From assembly GCA_963844635.1 (NCBI GenBank), contig CAWJPD010000003.1, positions 868,001 to 932,000 on the forward strand: 64,000 nucleotides of DNA. The letters run 5' to 3'. Numbering within the stretch: position 1 is the stretch's first letter; the number at the start of each line of letters is the position of its first letter. Made by a program: the position numbers and the translations under genes. The notes under the pieces are model-generated. The model made no database searches. It saw only the letters and a list, made by a program, of their open reading frames with translations, and was not told the DNA's origin. The DNA is from JAJPKK01 sp963844635 (GTDB lineage Bacteria; Pseudomonadota; Alphaproteobacteria; Rhizobiales; Xanthobacteraceae). This document shows positions 59,348-64,000 of the stretch, piece by piece.

Positions 59348-60328
59348 GTGGCGGATGAACCACGCCTGAAAATTGCGATCGCGGATTATGGCCATACCCT
59401 CGCGGTGAAGTCCAAGGCCGTCCCGATCCATGGCATTGACGCCGATTTCGTGCAAGTCGTCCCGATCATCGGCGCATTCCGGCGCATGGTGCGCGAACTC
59501 GAGTTCGACGTGTGCGAATTGGCACCGACCACGTACATGATCGCGCGCGCCCTCGGCGCGCCTTACATTGCACTGCCGATCTTCCTGATGCGCCGTTTTC
59601 ATCACGGCGGTTTCGTGGTGCGGCCGGATTCCGGAATCGAAGCGCCCGAGGACCTCGAAGGCAAGCACGTCGGGGTTCGCGCCTATTCGGTTACGACCGG
59701 CGTGTGGACACGGGGCATTTTCGTGAACGAGTATGGACTCGATGCCGCCAAGGTCACCTGGGTGGTCGACGACGAGGAGCACGTCACCTCGCTTAAGCTG
59801 CCATCAAACGTGGTGCATGCGCCGGCGGGCAAGACATTGCAGAGCATGATGAAGACTGGCGAAATCCAGGCGGGATTTACTGGCCCCGCGGGGGTTGGCC
59901 GCGCCGGTCCGCCGGTCAGCGGGTGGGACAAAGCGAGCGAAGCCCCCGCGGACACCTATCCGGAATTGATCGCCAATGTCGAACAGGTCGAGGCCGATTG
60001 GTATCGCCGAAGCGGCATCTACCCGATCCATGGTCTTATTGTGGTGAAGGAAGAGCATATCAAGCGCCATCCGTGGCTGACGCGCTCGCTGATGAACGCA
60101 TTCGTGGCGGCAAAAAAGCCTTATCTCGAGGAGATCAGGACCGGCCACGGCGATGCCGCCGATGACAAGCGCTATCGCAAATTCCTGTCGCTCATGAACG
60201 ATCCGCTGCCCTATGGGATGGCGGCGAACCGTCCCAGCATCGAGGCGCTGGTGACTTATAGTCTGCAACAGAAATTGATACCGTCGCGGCCTCAACTCGA
60301 TCAGGTGTTCGTTGATATCGATCCCTGA
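59348..60328 (+). CDS. 4,5-dihydroxyphthalate decarboxylase-like (NMT1/periplasmic-binding fold) protein
   Basis: A 326-residue protein without a signal peptide: MADEPRLKIAIADYGHTLAV, FDVCELAPTTYMIARALG, LPIFLMRRFHHGGFVV, LEGKHVGVRAYSVTTGVW, LIVVKEEHIKRHPWL. This matches the family that includes Pht5, which shares the fold of solute-binding proteins but acts in the cytoplasm. Start is GTG 59348 with AGGAGGA 5 bases upstream. It is the first of three adjacent genes (amidohydrolase, Bug protein). An aromatic-acid catabolic role is likely, but decarboxylase activity is inferred. Confidence 0.82.
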   Translation: MADEPRLKIAIADYGHTLAVKSKAVPIHGIDADFVQVVPIIGAFRRMVRELEFDVCELAPTTYMIARALGAPYIALPIFLMRRFHHGGFVVRPDSGIEAPEDLEGKHVGVRAYSVTTGVWTRGIFVNEYGLDAAKVTWVVDDEEHVTSLKLPSNVVHAPAGKTLQSMMKTGEIQAGFTGPAGVGRAGPPVSGWDKASEAPADTYPELIANVEQVEADWYRRSGIYPIHGLIVVKEEHIKRHPWLTRSLMNAFVAAKKPYLEEIRTGHGDAADDKRYRKFLSLMNDPLPYGMAANRPSIEALVTYSLQQKLIPSRPQLDQVFVDIDP

Positions 60329-60378
60329 GGTTCCGCACGTGCGAACCTGAGCCGAAGACGCTACCATGGAGTGAAGGC

Positions 60379-61230
60379 ATGATGATGGTCGATGCCGGCG
60401 TTCACATCTGGAAACCGGAGGCGCCGGATCGCCCCTGGATGCCCGGTCGCAAGGCCCACCTGCCCGAGCCGCTGACCTACGACAAATTCAGTGCGATGAT
60501 GAACGATGTCGGCGTCGGGCATGCCGTCCTGGTGCCACCATCATGGGAGGGCGATCGCGTTGATTACAGCCTGAAGGCGGCGCAGAAATATCCCAACCGT
60601 TTCGCCGTGATGGGCCGCTTCCCGATCAATAAACCGGAGGAGCGCGGAGAACTCGAAACCTGGCGCGATCAAAAAGGCATGCTCGGCGTGCGGCTGACGC
60701 TGCACCATGAGTGGGATCGCGAGTGGATGCGCGACGGCACGGCGGACTGGTTCTGGCCGGCAGCCGAGCGGCTCGGCATCCCAGTGATGCTGAACGCGCC
60801 CTACACCCACAAGGAGATCGGCGAAGTGGCGGTGCGGCATCCTCGGCTGCGCATCATCATGGATCACCTCGGCGCGCGCACGACCCAGAAGGATGATCTG
60901 TTGGAAGCCGCTGCCGCAAGCACCGTCACCTTGGCAAAGCACCCCAACGTTCATGTCAAGCTGACGCTGGTGCCGGTGTTTTCGACCGCGCCGTACCCCT
61001 ACAAGAACATACAGCCGCAAATCAAACGGCTGGTTGAAGCGTTCGGCCCGAAACGCTGTTTCTGGGGCACCGATGCATCGGCGATGCTTGAGCGCACCAG
61101 TTGCGGCTACCGCGACTGTGTCGAGCTGTTCACCGAGCATATGGATTTCCTGTCTGCTTCGGATAAGGAATGGATCATGGGCCGCGGTCTCGCCGAATGC
61201 CTGGAATGGCCGAAGCTTCCGCCGGCGTGA
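60379..61230 (+). CDS. amidohydrolase family 2 (TIM-barrel) protein
   Basis: A 283-residue metal-dependent hydrolase or decarboxylase. MVDAGVHIWKPEAPDRPWMP gives the first strand with a Val-Asp-x-x-x-His start (DAGVHIW); PNRFAVMGRFPI, GVRLTLHHEW, RIIMDHLGAR (His) and CFWGTDASAM (final Asp) follow, as in 2-pyrone-4,6-dicarboxylate lactonase and related amidohydrolases. Starts 51 bases after the dihydroxyphthalate-decarboxylase-like gene. Probable role in the same aromatic or dicarboxylate pathway. Start could be any of three Met at the N-terminus. Confidence 0.88.
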   Translation: MMMVDAGVHIWKPEAPDRPWMPGRKAHLPEPLTYDKFSAMMNDVGVGHAVLVPPSWEGDRVDYSLKAAQKYPNRFAVMGRFPINKPEERGELETWRDQKGMLGVRLTLHHEWDREWMRDGTADWFWPAAERLGIPVMLNAPYTHKEIGEVAVRHPRLRIIMDHLGARTTQKDDLLEAAAASTVTLAKHPNVHVKLTLVPVFSTAPYPYKNIQPQIKRLVEAFGPKRCFWGTDASAMLERTSCGYRDCVELFTEHMDFLSASDKEWIMGRGLAECLEWPKLPPA

Positions 61231-61274
61231 TCCATCCACCGGTTAGACACGGCTCCACATTCCGGAGTTTTAGG

Positions 61275-62273
61275 ATGATCACGTCGCGATCGACGGGCGC
61301 TGTCCGCCTCGCCGCGCTGTTGGCGGTTTCAGTCTGGGCCTGGGCAACGCTTGCCGCGGCCCAGACGGCGGCTCAGGCGCCTTATCCGTCGCGTCAGATC
61401 CGCATTGTGACCCCGCTTGCGGCGGGCGCCGCCTCGGACATCGCGCTCCGCATCCTCGCCGAAAAGCTGTCGAGCCAATTCGGCGTTCCCGTGATCGTCC
61501 AGAACGAACCTGGCGCCGGCGGCATGATTGCGACGCGTTCTGTGACCAATGCGCAAGCGGACGGCTACACAATCCTGTGGGCCGGCAACAATACCGCTAC
61601 GAACGTGACTTTGTTCAAGCAGTCGGTCGATCCTCGCAAGGAATTGACACCGATCGTCGGCGTCAGCGAGTTCCCATACCTTTTCGTTGTCGGCGGAAGG
61701 TCGCCCTACAGTTCGTTGGAGCAGTGGATCGCGGCCGCAAGGCAAAAGCCCGGCAGTCTCACGGTCGGAACGTCGAGCGCCGGGACCACCAATCACCTCG
61801 CGGCGCTGCTGTTCAAATCGACGCAAAAACTTGATTTCACGGTCGTCCCTTACCGCGGCCCCTCCGAACTGACTGTCGCCTTGCTGCGAAACGAAATCGC
61901 TCTGGTCATCAACGCCTATGGCGGCCTGCGTCCGCAAATCGCCGCAAGGCAAATTCGACCGCTGGCGATAACGTCGGCCCAGCGGGACGCCGACCTGTCC
62001 GATGTTCCAACGATGCGGGAAGCCGGCGTACCCAATTTCGTGGTGAATTCGTGGAATGCGCTTTACGGCCCGAAGGGCATCCCGCAGCCGGCCGTCGATA
62101 TGATCGGCCGCGTATCAACTGAAATCCTGCGACAGGCTGACGTAAGGGCGAGGTTCAAGGAAATAGGCTTCGAAGCACAGCCTATGGATGCTGGACCGCT
62201 CGATCGGCGCATGCGCTTCGAGATCGACCGCTGGGCCCGCGTCATCGCCGATGCCGGCCTCGAAAACCAATAG
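61275..62273 (+). CDS. Bug/TctC-family tripartite tricarboxylate-type solute-binding protein
   Basis: A 332-residue periplasmic protein; the signal ends near residue 30 (TLAAAQ). Family marks: YPSRQIRIVTPLAAGAASDI, VPVIVQNEPGAGGMIATRSV, DGYTILWAGNN, GTSSAGTTNHLAALLF, VPYRGPSELTVALL and DVPTMREAGVPNF. Bug proteins bind carboxylates and often stand without their membrane partners, as here. It starts 45 bases after the amidohydrolase gene, so it likely delivers the substrate of the cluster. AGGATG start region is weak. Confidence 0.93.
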   Translation: MITSRSTGAVRLAALLAVSVWAWATLAAAQTAAQAPYPSRQIRIVTPLAAGAASDIALRILAEKLSSQFGVPVIVQNEPGAGGMIATRSVTNAQADGYTILWAGNNTATNVTLFKQSVDPRKELTPIVGVSEFPYLFVVGGRSPYSSLEQWIAAARQKPGSLTVGTSSAGTTNHLAALLFKSTQKLDFTVVPYRGPSELTVALLRNEIALVINAYGGLRPQIAARQIRPLAITSAQRDADLSDVPTMREAGVPNFVVNSWNALYGPKGIPQPAVDMIGRVSTEILRQADVRARFKEIGFEAQPMDAGPLDRRMRFEIDRWARVIADAGLENQ

Positions 62274-62274
62274 T

Positions 62275-62371
62275 GCATGATCCCGAAAATTGCAGACTTT
62301 TCGGACCAAGATCATGCGCAAGATCAAAGGAAACCGAGCGGAGGTGGTTCAAGCTGAACACATCCCGCTCC
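62275..62371. repeat. dispersed palindromic intergenic repeat, copy 4
   Basis: Core GCATGATCCCGAAAATTGCA to AAGATCATGCGC (62275-62320), then AAATCAAAGG-type, GAGCGGAGGTGGTTCAAG and CTGAACACATCCCGCTC. Lies between convergent genes. Confidence 0.85.
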
Positions 62372-62399
62372 ATTCGGACGCGGGCCGCCGGCAAATAGG

Positions 62400-63226
62400 C
62401 TATTTGAAATGCCGGAGGTCCGGCGGCGCCTGTCCCTTGCGCACCGGCATCAGCAGGCCATCGGCGCCGACAAGATAGTCTTCCTTTCCGACCTGCACGT
62501 GTTGGTTGTCGTCCACGCAATCATTCTGGAACCAGATCGGATTGGCGGTGCGCTTGTAAGTTCTCGTTGACGGTCCACGGACGCGTCAAGGGCGTGGTCG
62601 AGGGTGGTGATCTCGTCGTGCAGTATGTCGGGATTGGTGGAATCGAGAGAGAGGCGCTCCTTGAAGGTGGCTTGATTGTCGGCATGGAACGGCAGTCCGC
62701 TGCCGTCATAGGCATGCGGGCCCTTTACGAAGCGCGTCTCGACCTCGAGCACGTCGTAACGTCCATCGCCATTCTCATCGATCCACTTGCCGATGGAATA
62801 GCCGAGAAAATTCGGCTCCTGATCCTTGGGCCAATCGCGCCCGTCGGTGAAGATGCGGCGTGGCGTCGAGGAGTCGAACATCATGTAGGTCGTGTTCGGG
62901 GTGATGACGATTTCCATCGGGAACACCGCATTCATCACGCGCGGCATGCCGACCGGATAACAGCGGTAGAGCGGATCGTTGCCCTGGCCGCCGTTCGCCT
63001 GGTCGGCCATGCTGGCCTCCCATATGGCCTGATATTCGGGGGTCAGTGGCGGCTGCTGCGGCAAGCCGCCACGTTTTGACGGGTCCCATTGAATGCCGGC
63101 GCCTGGCGGCCGGCTCCACTGCGCCTGCATATCGGGATATTTGGCTTCATCGAACGCGCTTGCGCGCACCGGAACTGCCAGCGCGATGACCAACACGACA
63201 GCACCAAACACATGAAGAATCGGCAT
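62400..63226 (-). pseudogene. secreted protein of unknown function, family A (member 3), frameshifted
   Basis: Signal residues 1-24 from the ATG 63226, which has GAGGAG upstream. Mature part: YPDMQAQWSRPPG, WDPSKRGGLPQQPPLTPEYQ, CYPVGMPRVMNAVFPMEIVI, RRIFTDGRDWP, GYSIGKWIDENGDGRYDVLE and DEITTLDHAL. Then the frame is lost; LTRPWTVNENL is in a second frame and YKRTANPIWFQNDCVDDNQH, GKEDYLVGADGLLMPVRKGQ and PPDLRHFK in a third, ending at 62400. Two lesions within 60 bases. It lies next to the catabolic cluster, convergent with the Bug gene. Confidence 0.8.
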
Positions 63227-63605
63227 GGTGTTACGCTCCTCAAATGCCAGTTTCTTCGGCTGATCCAAGTTTAGCCTGGAGATCACGCATGCTCCAGGGG
63301 AGTTGCTGTTCCGACCGCACGGCAGTGCAAACAGGAGGGCCATCCTCGTTCCAGTTTCGTAAATGAATCGGTGCGGCCGCTCGGCGGTGCTTTCGGCATA
63401 GTGTTGCCTCGGGCGACCTTTCGTGGAGCAACCGACGATCCTGAGCCACTCGCTACGGCGCATCGCCCTGAAAGTCGACCGAGGGGCGCGTCTCGTGGGA
63501 TGCCGGCCGGAAAGCAATAGTCGACCTGGTCGGCAGACCAAGCCGCCGAACCGTGCCGTTCCGTTCTATTACCGGATCGCTAAGCGGTCACGCGGTCCCA
63601 CCGCT
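63227..63605. other. spacer
   Basis: About 380 bases between two minus-strand genes. No credible gene. The part next to 63226 holds the promoter and ribosome binding site of the family A gene. Confidence 0.35.
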
Positions 63606-64000
63606 TCAAGCCGAGGAACGGGCCTCGGCCGGACGCTGGAACTTGCCGACATAGCGGACCAACGTCACGAGATCGTTGCGCACGCGGCGAATTGCCATAT
63701 ACACGCCCGTCGCGCTCACCGCGATGCCGCCGAGCATCAACGCAATCAGCAGGATGTCCCAAACCGGCCGTACCCGGATCCAGGCGGCGAAATCAAGCCG
63801 GTGGATCGCTCCAAACAGCCACCGATACCAACGCCGGTTTAAATCGACGCGTTGCACGAGTGCCCCCGAGACGGGGTCGATGTAGTACCGCGTGCGTTCC
63901 TTGTCGTCAGCAATGACCCGATAAACCGGAAGACGAGCCGTGCGGCCGTCGCCGATGTAATAGGCTTCTCCCTCGTCAAGCATGCCCTGTGCGGCGATCC
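63606..64000 (-). CDS. PepSY-associated membrane protein, C-terminal part (runs off the window)
   Basis: The frame continues beyond base 64000 on the 5' side. Visible: a PepSY-like part (RTARLPVYRVIADDKERTRY, YIDPVSGALVQ), the RWLFGAIHRLDF segment and one helix (PVWDILLIALMLGGIAVSAT), typical of the C-terminus of PepSY_TM proteins found with iron uptake or as peptidase inhibitors. Cytoplasmic-membrane protein. Role not readable from the fragment. Confidence 0.82.
   Translation of the reverse strand, partial: IAAQGMLDEGEAYYIGDGRTARLPVYRVIADDKERTRYYIDPVSGALVQRVDLNRRWYRWLFGAIHRLDFAAWIRVRPVWDILLIALMLGGIAVSATGVYMAIRRVRNDLVTLVRYVGKFQRPAEARSSA

Overview
The window is chromosomal DNA of a GC-rich alphaproteobacterium, most likely a member of the Hyphomicrobiales near Bradyrhizobium, Rhodopseudomonas or Xanthobacteraceae. 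The call rests on recognised family types (two-domain cold-shock protein, solitary ABC-type solute-binding proteins, a Bug/TctC protein, rhizobial-type IS1380, IS21 and IS5 elements) and on a dispersed palindromic intergenic repeat with four full copies and one partial copy. No marker gene fixes the genus.

Layout. 1-8 kb: housekeeping genes (ndk, TerC, cold-shock protein, purN, lytic transglycosylase, an isocitrate-lyase/PEP-mutase family enzyme, a double cold-shock protein). 8-16 kb: GST and rhodanese, two tandem solute-binding proteins, small secreted and cell-wall proteins (YARHG-like, M15 peptidase, a second lytic transglycosylase, PAP2 phosphatase) and a membrane protein of unknown function. 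17-29 kb: a 2557-residue protein with a GH5 glycanase domain, nine near-identical 354-bp Ig-like repeats, four 351-bp Trp-rich repeats and an export-type C-terminus, followed by a type I secretion ABC transporter and HlyD adaptor, both of which carry disabling lesions. 29-52 kb: a surface-polysaccharide region (flippase, Gfo/Idh oxidoreductase, NAD epimerase, three glycosyltransferases, phosphoglycerol-transferase remnant, UDP-sugar dehydrogenase) much broken up by frameshifts and insertion sequences. Around 53.4 kb lies tRNA-Lys(TTT). 54-63 kb: secreted proteins of unknown function, another IS1380 with an IS5 in its target duplication, and a likely catabolic cluster (dihydroxyphthalate-decarboxylase-like protein, amidohydrolase, Bug-type binding protein). 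The window ends inside a PepSY membrane protein.

Two themes stand out. First, the giant glycanase, its neighbouring type I exporter and the polysaccharide genes resemble the rhizobial arrangement in which type I-secreted glycanases trim exopolysaccharide (PrsDE/ExsH/Ply), but here the substrate gene is intact while the exporter is broken. Second, five secreted proteins of unknown function fall into two related families (A: 35990, 55651, 62400; B: 37097, 54642), and in two places an A gene sits beside a B gene.

The window shows heavy decay: about fifteen frameshifts or nonsense lesions, IS630 and DUF2130-like remnants, and a nested IS21/ISNCY insertion whose flanks are two unrelated truncated genes. 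Several very long reading frames are intact, so a uniform sequencing-error explanation fits poorly, but raw reads would be needed to separate error from decay case by case.
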